In this document: one piece after another, positions 1 through 12,563 of the stretch
Layout: the number at the start of each line of letters is the position of its first letter
Numbering within the stretch: position 1 is the first letter of the stretch
Assembly (NCBI GenBank): GCA_022497145.1
Contig: MU385876.1
Span: 186,001 to 250,000, forward strand
Length of the DNA: 64,000 nucleotides
Direction of reading: 5' to 3'
Source of the DNA: Rostrohypoxylon terebratum
Taxonomy: Eukaryota > Ascomycota > Sordariomycetes > Xylariales > Hypoxylaceae
The notes under the pieces: model-generated
What the model saw: only the letters and a program-made list of their open reading frames with translations
Told to the model about the DNA's origin: nothing
Databases searched by the model: none
Position numbers and translations under genes: made by a program

Positions 1-2544
1 CGTACGTACACATTTGAATGGAAGCAGAATTGTAAACTTGAACTAATATCTCGGGCTTTTTTCAGTGGATTCAGCGGTATGTCTATAGTGTCTAAAACTA
101 ACCTTGAGGGCTGTTCCATATTAATTGGTACCATTAGCACACCAAACATGCTCTCGAAGCCTTGCACCCGAATATCAAGGTATTCAGACACCCTGACCAC
201 ACCCCGACGGACAGAAACAAGCTTGAGGCTGCTTTCTCAGGCTTGTCCTTAGACAAGCTCAGACTAGACGATTTTCGCCTGTCAAAGTTCTCAGGAGACG
301 CTCTAAAGCAACTATATGGTTCATTTGGCGATACCGTCTTATACTGGGCTCACCATGAGAAACTATGCGTTGTAGACCGACGCATAGCCTTCATGGGTGG
401 TCTAGATATGTGCTTTGGCAGATGGGATACGAACAGTGAGTTTCGTGGTGAAGTGTCCATGACGACATTCGGCATACTGAACAAGATTAGGCCACCCTAT
501 TGCTGATGCCCACCCCGGCAACATCGACGAAGTCGTTTTCCCTGGTCAGGATTTCAACAATGCTCGAGTCTACGACTTCGAGGGCGTTGGAAATTGGGAT
601 CATAACAAACGTGAGTAATAAAGTGATATACTTGCCGGCAGCACATCTCTAACATGTCTGCAGTCGACCGAACGAAAAGCTCAAGAATGGGTTGGTCTGA
701 TATTGCCATTTCCTTAAAGGGGCCCATTGTTGGCAGCCTTATCGACCACTTTACTGATCGATGGTATGTTTCCATATCATCACGATAAATACGTGGCTAA
801 TTATAAGTCAGGAACTTCATATTTGGTGAGAAATACACCAAGAGAGACGCTGGTAAATATGACAGGATTAGCCTCGGCGGTCCTTCTGAACGGGCCCCTG
901 AACAACGCCGCCACCACAACTTCATGGGTGACTTCGAAGACCAAGTAGGCCGCGGCTTTAGGCATGTCATTGGCTGGGACGGCGAACGACCCCCTGAGCA
1001 TCACGATCGTGGCCGTAACAATTACGAGCGTTCAGGCCAAGCTAAGATCCAACTTTGCCGAAGGTTAGTCGATTTTCTTTTCATTCAGCCAAACCGTCTC
1101 AATCGGACTTGTTGTACTGATAAAACCCAGCTGCTGCGAATGGTCCGCCGGTCACCCGACCGAGCACTCGATCGCAAACGCGTACATCAACGCCATCGAG
1201 AACGCCCAGCACTTCATCTACATTGAGAACCAATTCTTCATCACGGCGACCTCGGACGCGCAGAAGCCCGTCGAGAACAAGATCGGCGCCTCCATCGTCT
1301 CGCGTATCGTGCGCGCGTACAACAACAACGAGGACTTCCTAGTCATCGTCATAATGCCCGCCGTCCCCGCCTTCGCCGGCGACCTGCACTCCGACGGGGC
1401 CCTCGGCACGCGTGCTATCATGGAGTTCCAGTACAACAGCATCAACCGCGGCGGACACAGCATCATCGAGTGCCTGCAGAAGCAGGGTATTGAGGACTGG
1501 CGTCGCTACATCGGCTTCTACAACTTGCGCAACTACGACCGCATTAACGCGGGTGCGACCCTGCGCCGCGCGGAGCGCGAGTCCGGTGTCGACTACGAAG
1601 ACGCGCGCCGTGAGTACGAGGACCGTGTCGGTGGATACCCGTACGGAGGCGGGAACGAAGACGGAAGGTACGACGGTAGTTACGACCGGTACCAGGAAGC
1701 AGCGAGGCGGACCGACGACCGCACCTGGGACACCGTTTCCGCCTGCTACATGGACGGCGGTCCGGACCTCCGCGACGTGCCGTGGGAGGGATCCGAAGAA
1801 GCCGAGATGGACGCCTTCGTGTCCGAGGAGCTGTACATCCACAGCAAGGTGCTGATCGCCGACGACCGTCTCGTGATCTGCGGGTCCGCGAACCTCAACG
1901 ACCGCAGCCAGCTCGGGACGCACGACTCGGAGATCGCGGTGGTGATCGAGGACCCGGAGCCGGTGGACAGCATGATGAACGGACGTCCGTACACGGCGTC
2001 GCGGTTCGCGACGTCGCTGCGGCGCCAGCTGTGGCGCAAGCACCTCGGGCTGCTGCCGGACCAGCGCTGGGACGAGCCGGACGCCAACTGGACGCCCGTC
2101 GACCGCGACCCGCAGCGCTACGACTGGGGCTCGCGCGCCGACCGCCTCGTCGAGGACCCCCTGAGCGACGACTTCCGCCGCCTCTGGGCCGACACCGCCC
2201 GCACCAACACTGACGTCTTCTCCAAGGTCTTCCACCCCGTACCCAACGACCTCGTCCGCACCTGGGACCAGTACAACGACTTCTTCAGCCGCTACTTCGT
2301 CATCCCCAGCGGCGACGATAAGGAGGATAAGAAAGCCGAGGAGGAGAAGAGTCGCAGCGGCAAGGTCGATTACGGACACGTCGTGCGCGACGAGTTCCCC
2401 GGCGGCGTCGCTGAGGTCAAGGAGTGGCTTAGCCGTGTCCGCGGGACGCTGGTCGAGATGCCGTTGGATTTCTTGATTGATGTGGAGGATTTGGCTAAGG
2501 ATGGGTTGACGCTGAATGCGTTTACGGATGAGATCTACACTTAA
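1..2544 (+). CDS. Phospholipase D (Spo14/PldA family), 3' part
   Basis: Hydrolyses phosphatidylcholine to phosphatidic acid and choline; acts at membranes. The gene enters from the left. Exons: base 1 (end of an exon), 66-76 (an 11-nt micro-exon), 138-435, 491-610, 664-763, 812-1063, 1131-2544, giving 732 in-frame codons with the stop. The first HKD motif (HHEKLCVVDRRIAFMGG) lies near 350-400 and the second (IHSKVLIADDRLVICGSAN) near 1837-1893, as expected for a two-HKD phospholipase D. The conserved block EHSIANAY and the IENQFF motif follow the 1064-1130 intron. A Gly/Tyr/Asp-rich insert (about 1610-1730) sits between the HKD halves. The last exon is very GC-rich at third positions, which produces long antisense open frames that are not genes. 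The N-terminus (PX/PH domains or none) is outside the window, so the subclass is open. Confidence 0.93.
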
Positions 2545-3334
2545 GTGTGTCAGGTAAGACTATATGAGGGTGATGATTTTTTTTTATCAGAGGGTGCAGG
2601 TCTTGTATAACCTACCTAGACTCGTGTTGAATGTTAGGATGATGTTTCGATATCTCCCAAATGAATAAACGATGATACTAAGTACTTCTGCTGGAGACTT
2701 GGTGATATGGACACAATGCTTTATAACTCTACCTAGATATGCAGTATTCCCACTTTCCATATTCTTATAGGATAAAGGACCATTGCTAGCGACCACGAGT
2801 TATGATACAGACACTGGATGTAAAACATTGACTTTAGCCAATTGGCATGACCCTATTGTATGTGAACATTTTCCTAAACGCGACGTATCCCATGGTAAGC
2901 ACAACAAGACAACAGCACCTAAATAAAAAAAAGGCAAGACGAGGACGTAAAGTAATAAGGGAATATTATTATAATGATGATGCGTTTGTCTCTGCTTTCG
3001 TGATAAAACAGAAGAGGATGGTTTGGTATTAACCACTCTCTTTTTCTCTAGGTACCGACAATCCTCATTCCCTCTCTTATATTTCGTTTCCGTAGTCCCA
3101 AACTTTCGTACCGCGCCGTAGCTTTATGAGCTGGTATAAACGTGTCCTTTAACCAAAGACACCCGATTTCAAAAACGACATGGGACAGTTTGTATGGGTG
3201 GCATGTGCAAGCGCAACACACAAGAGAGTATTATACAGAACTCCCGCTGGATGATATAACTCCAGTTAACCCACGTAATTCCCAATATCGATGCTCCAAG
3301 TCTTTGTTTTTATTTCCTGGATGAAATCGTTCAT
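2545..3334. other. Convergent spacer, PLD / EPS1-like
   Basis: This 790-nt AT-rich stretch lies between two gene 3' ends. It probably holds both 3' UTRs and polyadenylation sites. Only short frames without recognisable domains occur; I see no gene, RNA or repeat. Confidence 0.6.
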
Positions 3335-5622
3335 CTAATCCTTCTTTCCGTTGGCAGTGTTGCCAAGTAAACCCTCCTTAATTTCCTTGATAGGGAGGTT
3401 GTCGTCGAGACGGAAATGTCCACGATTCCTCCGGAGTCGTCCTCGGAACCACGACACGCAGCTCAGACCAATGCCTGCTATGCATCCGAAAGAGAGATAC
3501 GGGTGTTCGGAGAACGTGACTCTGATGTCGAAGAAGATCTTCTCGAAACTCGAGATGGTGAGCTTAGGTTTAATTAGGGGAGGGGAGGAGGTGACCTTCG
3601 AAATGGTCTCTAGGATTGATACTCGAGAGGGAACAATAGGGCTTCCAGTGATAGTCATATCCCAATAACGTCGGTTCTATGGTATTATTAGTAAAATGCG
3701 ACCGGACGATATCAATCGAAATTCTTAGGCTTACATCTTCGTCGTTGATGATTACCCGTTCACCATCCTTGATGTCAATACCATAAGTGGTGCGAATCCA
3801 CCTTTGCCAGAAAACACCGTCAACCCATGCAAATGTGACCTCCTTACGGTCAGACATATCCATGCTGATCCGGATGCTCTTGGCGGCTCGTAAAGCCCGT
3901 TGGTCGTTGCGATCTTCTGCTTCCTCGAGGCGGAGCTGTTTAGCGTCGCGTAGGTTCTGTCGCTCAAGCTGGAATAACTGGATCTGCTTGTCCATCCATT
4001 CGTTCGCGGCACGCTTCATTTCACGCTTAGCACTCAAGAACGTCTCCTGGTCTTCTCTGTTCAAGATTCCTAAGACGACAATCTTTCCGTCCATAATTTC
4101 ACGCGCATTTGAGGCGGTGAGCTCTGGGACGATAGGTAGCCATACGGATTTCATCCAGGTGAGGACCAGATGAGTATCGCGCATTTCCCTTGGGGTCAAA
4201 GGATTATAGTACGTAGGTCTTCCTTCTCGGGATACCAATAGCCTGGGCCACGTCGTGATCTTGAATCTATTGTATAGTTCAGGATCCTTTGTCTTCACGA
4301 GTTTGGCGTGTCCAATAAGACTAAGGGGTAGCCTTTCGAGAGCCATGAAATCCTCGGTCGTGGTGGCATGATCGTAGAAGTAGACGAAGATAACGTCCTC
4401 CTTTTCCTCGAGAGCAGCGAAAGAGGCGGCATCGACATCCTGGACACCGCTGGAAATGTCCAAAGCTTTTTCCGCATATTGGATGAAATCACCGAGCCCA
4501 CGTAGTCCGTTATATTCAACGCGTTCGCCTCCTCGGAAGAAAAGGATGGTAGGGAATCCACGAAGATGGACATCTTTGCATAGCCTGGATTCCGCATCAC
4601 AGTTAACTTCACCAACGTTAAGTTTGCCCTTCATCTCTTTAGCGAGCTGCTGCCAGTTAGAAGCCATAGCCTGACAATGGTGACACCAAGGAGCGTAAAA
4701 CTTGATGAACCATGGTTCTTGGGTCATCGTAACCAAAGTCTGGAAGCTTTCAGCTGTGAGTGAGACAGAAATTCCCTGCTCATTGGGAGTCTTAGTGGGT
4801 TTAGATGGCTTTGTGCTGTCAACTTTTTGTGGCGCGGTCTTGGTGATAGCAGTGGCATCCTCCTTTTCACCTTTCACAGGCTTCTTCTCGGCGCCTTTTT
4901 CGGTCTCAGATGACGTAGCGGGGAAAGTAGTCGCACCAGGCTCGGGGAGGGCAAGGTCCTTGGGTCGAGTGCCAGGCTTTTCCTTCTCTAGTACACCCTC
5001 GATCATTCCCGAGATGACAGACATTCCCTTTCCACCCTTTACGAAGTCGGCCTTTTCGCCATCCTTGTACATGATAGTTTGAGGATACGATTGGATGTCA
5101 TGTTTCGTGCACAAATCGCCATAAGCAACACAGTTGAGCTCAGCAAACCGAATGTCGTAGTACTTCTCGAATGATGCGGTGGAGGCTGCAGAATCGGAGC
5201 CGGATGGGGCTTTGGAGGTGTAGTAGTATTCGTACAAGGTCTGGTAGGTTGGTGCAAAATCTATACAATGAGGACAGTACGGACTGTCACAAGTGTAAGC
5301 AAGATGTCGAAAAGCGGTCTGGGGAAGTGTTTGAAGCAGGTTTTCTTCGTGTGCCGGTAACCAATGCACATCATTCTAGGGCTGAGTGTAGAAAATAGGA
5401 ATCGTACCTGTAGTATTTGACAACAAGGAATTTCGATAGTTTCACCTCCTTGTCGAAATTGTCGGCAGTTAATTCAAGCAATGGAGGGACCCTCTTGCCA
5501 TTAAAATATGTATTTTCCCGATCCGGACTGTCGCTTGTTTCCGCACCAATGGCTTGCGCACTGCCGAGGGCAGCAGCGCTGAAGAATAGCGCGAGGGAGG
5601 CGAGGAGCCTCATGATAGGCAA
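3335..5622 (-). CDS. Eps1-like transmembrane protein disulfide isomerase
   Basis: An ER thiol oxidoreductase. Exons on the minus strand: 5622-5408, 5283-3735, 3676-3335; 701 aa, the same length I recall for yeast Eps1. A signal peptide covers about residues 1-23 (MRLLASLALFFSAAALG). The first thioredoxin fold carries CPHC at 75-78, created by the first splice junction. The second carries CHHC at 272-275 (FYAPWCHHCQAM), and a third, redox-inactive fold may follow. A Lys/Pro/Thr-rich linker spans about 170-240. After a basic/acidic coiled segment there is one C-terminal membrane span (YLSFGCIAGIGLSCVSW), then a basic, short tail ending NGKKD. The tail has no HDEL and its lysines are not at the classical KKXX positions. 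Known in the family: quality control of membrane proteins. Substrate is not visible here. Confidence 0.88.
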
Positions 5623-7165
5623 GTGTGCGACTTGTCGTAGCGATTTGTCGTAGCGATTAACGAGCGTGTCGAGGGTTAAGATATCGATGGAAGCGACGAA
5701 TAGGCTGGTGCAGGTGGGAGAGGATTGGATTGTACCAAATCGGAGATCGAATAGCTATCGGACTTGGTCAAGTGCGCGACCCGACACAGGGAGGTTTGAG
5801 ATGGTTTGATGGTAGCAGAAAAAAATGGTTGACGACGTCCTCTTCCACTCCAGGCTCTATTTTGGAGAAAGGGAGAAAGGGGCGAGGGAGTCGCGTCACC
5901 GGCTACAGTGCATTCGGAATATGTTCAATGGAAGAATAAAAGGAAAAAAGGAACAGAAATAAAAACAGACGAAATGACGTTCTGCTAAATTAAAAAGCCA
6001 ACTCTGAGCAAAAAAAAAAAAATTCAAGAGGCTCGAGTTTGCTAATAGTCGTCAGTATCTGTTCTATGATTAAGATGATAAAAAAAGCATTTCGTTTAAA
6101 AAAGAGGATGCGAAAATTGAATCGTTGAAACGAGATGATCTTGTCTACTTCTCTTGCTAAGCACCAGGGCAAAAAAAGAGGACAGTGCACTGCCTTCTGC
6201 CTTCCTTCTTGTTCACTGAATTGTTATTACTATCTGTGCTAAAGGGTACTAGGTACGTAAGATTGGGTACCGACAAGTACATGCTTCGAAATCAACCAAT
6301 AGGATATGGCCAATCATAACAAGAACACGACACGAGCTACGACACGGTACTTCCCCATTTAATTGTACAGTGTACCTACTATACTAGGTACGTATTATCA
6401 TCTCGACCTTATCAGAACATCGAGGCCATCCACCTGGCACCTTGACCCCTTATAGTAGCGACACCTTGCTAAAATGGCACCAACGAAACTAAATAAACTT
6501 TGGATCTTACTAAACCAGCTGAACTGAAACTCTCTTACTTGCCTAGTCTAGCCACGATGGGATGGGCTGGACTGGATGAAGTGTGGCTAAAGCGAGGTGG
6601 CATAAAGATTCATAGGACTTTCGAGGTAGTTACGATTCACTGAGGAAACAATTTGGCTATCACCTCTCGAACAATTCTCAAAGATTGTCAATTCACATAA
6701 GCTCAAATCCTCCATCTTCACTCACCAAACACATCCATATTGATTGAGAGATTCTTCAGCTTTTACTCCTCGTATTTTTCAATCTTCTTCCCTAATATAT
6801 GATGCACGAAACCGAAGATAGTGGATACTAGTGGCGATCAATCCATTTGCCAAGATACGCCCACCTACGCCATCGCGACATTGGCAGCAAAGCATCGAGA
6901 CATAAGATCAACCGTCCGCGTCAGCCCTGTGGAATCACCGGAACCACCTACTACAGTCTACAGTACTACTCACTGTTGAAACTTGGTTGACACCTACATC
7001 GGCTCTATGCATAGGACCATAGGTATCCTCACACGCGTTTGCAGCAATAAACTATATGCGGTGTAAGGCCCAAAGGCAATAAATCACAACTCGGCGCATC
7101 TCTTCTTCGATTGCATCCGATTTCACAATATCTGTACAATTACTTACTACGCGTCACTTTCAAAC
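5623..7165. other. Divergent promoter region, EPS1-like / TDP1
   Basis: About 1.5 kb between two divergent start codons. It contains AT-rich sequence, T/A homopolymer runs (around 6010-6022 and 6080-6105) and GGTAC/CTAGGTAC palindromic bits near 6250 and 6385. No domain-bearing frame or RNA gene was seen. It should hold both promoters. Confidence 0.55.
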
Positions 7166-9074
7166 ATGGCAGAGCCGCCGTCGAAGCGACAACGCATAAG
7201 TGATACTGACGAAAAAAAGACCGCTGAACTTCCGACGTCACTCTCACACCCGATTAGCCCTCCACCTTCCAGGAAAACGGTGGTCCGTGAGCGGAAGCTT
7301 ATTTCTTCCCCGGTTCGGCTTACTGTCATCAGAGATCTTTCGGAAGAAGCGAACGTCGGCGCCATATCACTTCATGACCTGCTCGGAGATCCACTCATTT
7401 CCGAGTGTTGGGAGTTTAACTACTTACACGATGTAGATTTCCTCATGAATCACTTTGATGAGGACACAAGAGACCTCGTAAAAGTTCATATTGTCCATGG
7501 TTTCTGGAAGAAAGATGACAATAACAGATTATCTCTAGAGGTAAGGTGTCCCTATCATTATTTTCCTTCTGCCCTAATTTACGAAACCATACATGCGAAA
7601 ACTATCGTAGCCTATTATCATGATTCTCATGTGGTTGTAATTTACTGCACCTCATGATGAGTTTCCGCCGCTTATTGTACAATCGAAGGTACCAAATTAG
7701 AGATTCACCTTATGGTTCAAGACTTGTAGAAGTAAACCACTATGCTAACCTCGGCGTATTCTCGTATCTTGCTTCACTCGAAATCTCTAGAAAAATATTA
7801 AAGCTGATGGCCTTTACAGCGACAATCAGCACAATATAAAAATGTGACCCTTCACGCAGCATACATGCCAGAGATGTTTGGCACGCATCATTCCAAGATG
7901 CTTGTGCTGTTTAGACATGACGATACGGCCCAAGTCATTATACATACAGCCAACATGATATCCAAGGACTGGACAAATTTGACAAATGGTGTATGGCAAA
8001 CACCACAGCTCCCTCTCTTAAGGGACTCTCAAGGTTCACCGGGACTAGACATGAAGATTGGCAGCGGACCGAGATTCAAGAATGACTTGCTGAATTATTT
8101 ACGAGCATACAATTCTAAAAGACAAATCTGCAAATCCATGGTTGAAGAACTTGAGAAATATGACTTCTCTGCTGTACGGGGGGCGCTAATTGCCAGCGTG
8201 CCTGGAAGACACGACTTATATGATGATAATCCAAGTACCACCTTTTGGGGGTGGGCAGGCCTCAAAAATACTCTTCGATCCGTCCCGGTTCAGTCGGGGG
8301 AGTCCGACATTGTGGTACAGATATCTTCTATCGCAACCTTGGCTTCTACAGACAGATGGTTACAACGCACTTTATTTGATTCATTATCACCGCCAACGAA
8401 AAACAAAACACCGAGACCCAAGTTCAAGGTAATCTTTCCTACCCCGGATGAGATAAGAAGGTCGTTAGATGGATATGCTTCCGGTGCCTCGATACATACA
8501 AAAATACAATCCACGACGCAGGCCAAACAGCTTCAGTATATGAAACCTTTATTCTACCACTGGGCTAATGATTGTGCTAAGGGAAAGAGTAAGTTGTGGA
8601 CTCAGTCACTTCTGTAATCGACTGACAAGCTAAAATTGTCAACTAGGAGAGGAAGGCGAATTGCGGGATGGGGGGCGCAACCGTGCCGCAGCTCATATCA
8701 AAACATACATTCGATACAACGAGAATGGGTCTATGGACTGGGCTCTGCTCACGTCTGCCAATGTTTCGCATCAAGCTTGGGGTGTAGCTGCGGAAGGCAC
8801 GCCGATAATACGGATCGCCTCATGGGAAATTGGCGTGTTGATGTGGCCTGAGCTCTATGATGACAAGGCTACCATGGTAAGTACCTTTATGAAGGATATG
8901 CCTGCCGAGGAAGAAGTGGGCGGCGATGGACCTCTGATTGGCATAAGAGTCCCGTATAGCATGCCCTTGCAGAAATACGACGATACCGAACTCCCATGGG
9001 TAGCCACGGCAACTTATACTCAACCTGATTCTAAAGGATGTGTTTGGGGCTACATGGTGGGGGAAAACAGTTGA
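7166..9074 (+). CDS. tdp1: Tyrosyl-DNA phosphodiesterase 1
   Basis: Removes tyrosyl and other 3' adducts from DNA, for example stalled topoisomerase I; a nuclear repair enzyme of the phospholipase D superfamily. Exons: 7166-7540, 7820-8588, 8647-9074; 523 aa. The N-terminus has a basic cluster (PPSKRQR) that could be a nuclear signal. First HKN motif: FGTHHSKMLVLF with His149 and Lys151, followed by HTANMISKDWTNLTNGVW. Second motif: HIKTYIRYN with His398 and Lys400, followed by TSANVSHQAWG. The long first intron (279 nt) contains open but non-homologous frames; its splice at 7819/7820 restores the conserved QYKNVTLHAAYMPEMFG block. It starts divergently from the Eps1-like gene and converges on the acyl-CoA-binding gene. 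Family assignment is firm. Confidence 0.95.
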
Positions 9075-9463
9075 GCGACGCCACCGAATCGAGCTGAAAT
9101 GGTTGAAACACGGGCGCATTTGTTGGCCTGGATGGAAAAATCATATGGCCGCCTCGAAATATTAGAGTCATACGGAAAAACTAAAATGTATTTCGAGAGG
9201 CAACCGAGCTTACGAACAGTATAAAAATGACAAAACTCATCGTAGGCACATACTGACGGCAGGTTTATGGTATATTAGAATCTGGTACTTATATGATTCT
9301 GCAACGTCTTGCAACCTAGAGATCTATGACCGCAAATATCCCATCGCTTCGCCGAGCTAAATGTGGCGTCATTCGCATAACATGGCTATCAAAACGCGGG
9401 GCCAATCGATCGGAGGCATTGAACTTGACAAGTACTGCGACGGTATAGAAAGAAGGGGTGGGA
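9075..9463. other. Convergent spacer, TDP1 / ACB1
   Basis: 389 nt between two stop codons; 3' UTR material for both. Nothing else seen. Confidence 0.55.
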
Positions 9464-9895
9464 TTAAGAGCTCTTGACGGCCTCGGGGACCTTGTTCTCG
9501 TCGAAGCCGTACTTCTCCTTCAGCTCCTCGACCTTCTTGACGTAGCGGTCCTGCGCGTCTTCGGGGGTGACGCCGTCGTCGACGAGCTTCTGCCAGGCCT
9601 GGTACTTGTACTTGGCCTTCAGGTCGAACATGCCGGGCTTCTCTGCCTTGCTGAAGTCTTCGCCGTTGCCGACCTTGAATAGAGCTATTTAGGGGGTGAC
9701 GACTACTGTTAGTCTCTATACTCTCTAGCTAGATAGTATGGAGGATGACAATATAGAGGTTCTATAAAAAATAAAAGAGGAATGAATAAAGATTTAAGTA
9801 CCATAAAGATCAAGAAGATCCTCGTTGCTAGGCTTGGAGGTAAGCTTCCTGGAGTCCTCCTGGGCCTTAGCGAATGCAGGGCTGATCTCGACCAT
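9464..9895 (-). CDS. acb1: Acyl-CoA-binding protein
   Basis: A small cytosolic carrier that binds medium- and long-chain acyl-CoA esters. Minus-strand exons 9895-9802 and 9684-9464; 104 aa, close to the usual 86-105. It opens MVEISPAFAKAQEDSRKL. The splice junction rebuilds LYALFKVGNGEDF, followed by KPGMFDLKAKYKYQAWQK, the diagnostic ACBP ligand-binding helix with its conserved Tyr, Lys and Trp. The tail after KYGFDENK is somewhat longer than the animal form. The intron is 117 nt. The start is the only ATG that gives the expected N-terminal length. The gene is strongly GC3-biased, in line with high expression. Confidence 0.95.
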
Positions 9896-10345
9896 GTTGA
9901 CGAAGGTTTTGGATTTTGGGTTTTTCTTAAGAGGCTGAACAACAACAGCTCGGTCTTATGTTAGTCGATCTCTAACTAATTCGTTCCCAACTTCGCTTAT
10001 GCGGACACACGACGGGGGGGAGAGAGTTTAGGGGTTCCCGGGAACTAGGTACGGTACCTTGTGATCAACGGTAAAAGCGGGAATAAGGTCGTCGACAATG
10101 ATGTTGTTGATGGATGTTTATTAAGGTACAAATTAGCAGCACTAGGTTGTTCGAGTGTTGGGACAAATACCTAGTTTTTGGCGGGGTAAATGGTTCAGAT
10201 CCGTTCAGATTGCTGCTTCAGAGCGTAATAGACTTTCGCCAATTTCCCTTCGTCATGCGGGGTGATGCGAGATCGTGACCTGTGATTGGACATGACAATG
10301 ACATGATTACTCTCATGGATCCACAAGAGGATCAGGAATCCGGCG

Positions 10346-10375
10346 CTTGTGAACCTTGCGAACCTTGCGAACCTG
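10346..10375. repeat. Short tandem repeat, GAACCTTGC unit
   Basis: Three adjacent copies of a 9-bp GAACCTTGC-like unit (the last diverges to GAACCTGGG). Non-coding spacer; no function suggested. Confidence 0.6.
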
Positions 10376-11517
10376 GGAGGCCGGTGTAAATATGCACCGT
10401 CTCCGAAGATTGCCTTCTATGACATGGCCGGGCAGCCGGGAAACTGAACAGTTGAACTTGCCAAGACCCGTGTAATCTATTTTACTCCTTCCAAGGTTCA
10501 TCGACGTCGGCCTCGCCATCATTGATCCCTTACACCGAATGCCGGCAGATTGATCTAATGACGAGATCTGATACGGCTCCGAGCACCTTACTATTTCTAT
10601 CGATGTTCTTTCACTCGAAGTGAAGTTGTCTATCCCTTCAACTTCGATCGACAGTCAGTTCGCCTGTCTCCAATGACAAACATTGTGAAGTTCACAATCC
10701 GCGTCTTGGCTACAGGACACCAAGGGTACGGTGTACTGATCTGGTCTCATATATGATGAGCTGGAGAAGGCTACCGACCTGCTGTGCCAAGTCTCGACAC
10801 ACGTGGAAGTCCACGATGACTCATGCGAGTCCAATTTTCTGCAATGCATTCCTTCCAGCTGGAGTCTGGAGATGTATTAGCGATTCATTGGAAGCTGGGA
10901 ACGTTGGAGCGTTAGCTGAGAAACGACAAATCCCAATTTGCTTATGGAGAGAGATGGGTTGGGTGGTAATGAGCATTTAAACTGAACACAGCAATTAATA
11001 TACACACTGATACAAATAGTCCCTGCAACACTTACTTGGCCTTGGGCCCTAGGTCCTAGGTACAAACCCATTTCGAGAAATTTCCCGGATAGGGAATAAT
11101 ATGTGGCTTACCATTTCATAAGGCTGTCCAATGATCTGACAAGAAAGGGGAAGCCCCCTGTCTTTATCGACCCAATAGTTTGCTTCCCCTTCCACCTCCC
11201 ATCCTTCATCAAAGCCTCGAATGTATAGTCTTTCGGGACCGAGCTAACCAGGCGGTTGAATGTTTTCTTTCCTATTCGCACTTGTCTTATAATAGTAACC
11301 TTAGGTAGGAATATCGGTATTAATTTATCGCTGACCTCAGAAGCACCAACTTAGGTCCCAAACCACAGGTATGCATGATGCCTCCAACCGGTTCACGGGC
11401 AACGTATAAAATGTGTCTATTAAAGATGCAAGTCTCAATCTCAAACAACAACAAACATGTTATTAGTCATCGTATCCTTCAGATTATTCATCATTCGAGC
11501 TAACAGAAGAGTCCAAG

Positions 11518-11626
11518 GTCTCCGTCGCGTCTCATTATCAACTAGTATATTATTTACTTAACTTATTACAGTCTAGTCTCCGCTGTGTCTTATTATTAAC
11601 TATATTATTCTTTACTTAATCTATTG
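11518..11626. repeat. Imperfect direct duplication with C-to-T differences
   Basis: GTCTCCGTCGCGTCTCATTA (from 11518) recurs as GTCTCCGCTGTGTCTTATTA (from 11576), and both copies continue into a TTTACTTAA-type AT tract. The period is about 58 bp. Several differences are C versus T, including CTCATTATCAAC against CTTATTATTAAC. This could be an old repeat touched by repeat-induced point mutation, or ordinary drift. Confidence 0.5.
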
Positions 11627-12563
11627 TCTAGGGCAGTGTCCAGACGGTGGTAGTGTTTGGGGAATTGCCGTGCGGACGGCCGCCGGACGGCGGATAGAGA
11701 CACGACAGGGGCCAAAATGCCTGTCAGGCCTAAGTACTGCCTAGGACCTAGGGATGCAATAGTACTAGATGCCAACGAAACGCCTTGCCTACCTATTGTT
11801 ACACGAGGCGACCCTCCGAATGCCCTGGACAAATTCTTTTCAAACGACCGTGGCTCCGATTCCCGATTCCCGATTCTGACAAATTAAACTTGGCCTTGTC
11901 AGCAAGTGGGATGAATAGGTACCTAGGTCCTAGGTCCTATAATTCACCCAATGACTTTTCAATACTTCGCCGAGTACGAGGTACCTATCTCTTTCAATGG
12001 CTTCAGGTGGCGTATGCACCAACCTCGAAGCTCGTTGACGTGCTTCTGGCTTTTGTCCTCAGTCCTCGATACATCGATACATCAATACATGAACAGTAAG
12101 TCTCGACCGATCTCCACGACTAGGGTCTTGGACCGGCTGGCTCAAGTGGGGTCTCCGTTTGAGGCGTATGGAAAGAGCAAGAAAAAAAACAATATTTTGA
12201 TAAGGGTCCGTTCCTCCCTGCGGTGAAACGGACAGAACAGACGAACCTGAGCTTATAAGTATAAGACAACATAATTACCTACCCAAGTCCCAACATTGAA
12301 GTTTCCAACCAAATTGCTCTTTGACTCTTCCTGATTCTCTTTTTCTGCGTCTCTACAACAACTAATACCTCTCGACATTACACAACTCACTTGCATGTGA
12401 TACCTCTGTAAAGTCCCTATAACTACATTTTTATCAATTTGTAGTCTCTATTACTCCTAAGTTCTTCGTCCTAGACAACTCAGCTAGGTCTCCACAAAAA
12501 CACATCACATAGCAACGATCCCTCTATTAAACAACAATAAGCAACCGGACTTCACCAACCACG

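Larger units (their letters stand above)
9896..12563. other. Large divergent spacer, ACB1 / AMID-like gene
   Basis: 2.7 kb with no supported gene. It contains a GAACCTTGC tandem repeat (10346-10375), a short hairpin (arms 10622-10628 and 10639-10645), CCTAGG palindrome clusters near 11045-11062 and 11917-11938, and an imperfect 58-bp direct duplication at 11518-11626. The distal parts should carry the promoters of both flanking genes. The middle may be transposon-derived but has no coding remnant I can name. Confidence 0.5.

Noticed and set aside
1339..2379. 346-codon antisense frame over the phospholipase D last exon
   Set aside because: A shadow of strong GC3 bias; Val/Arg/Ala-rich, no domain, and the sense strand carries a clear HKD enzyme.
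3351..3668. 105-codon plus-strand frame over the 3' end of the Eps1-like gene
   Set aside because: Opposite strand encodes the conserved membrane span and MTITGSPIVPSR block; the frame is a shadow.
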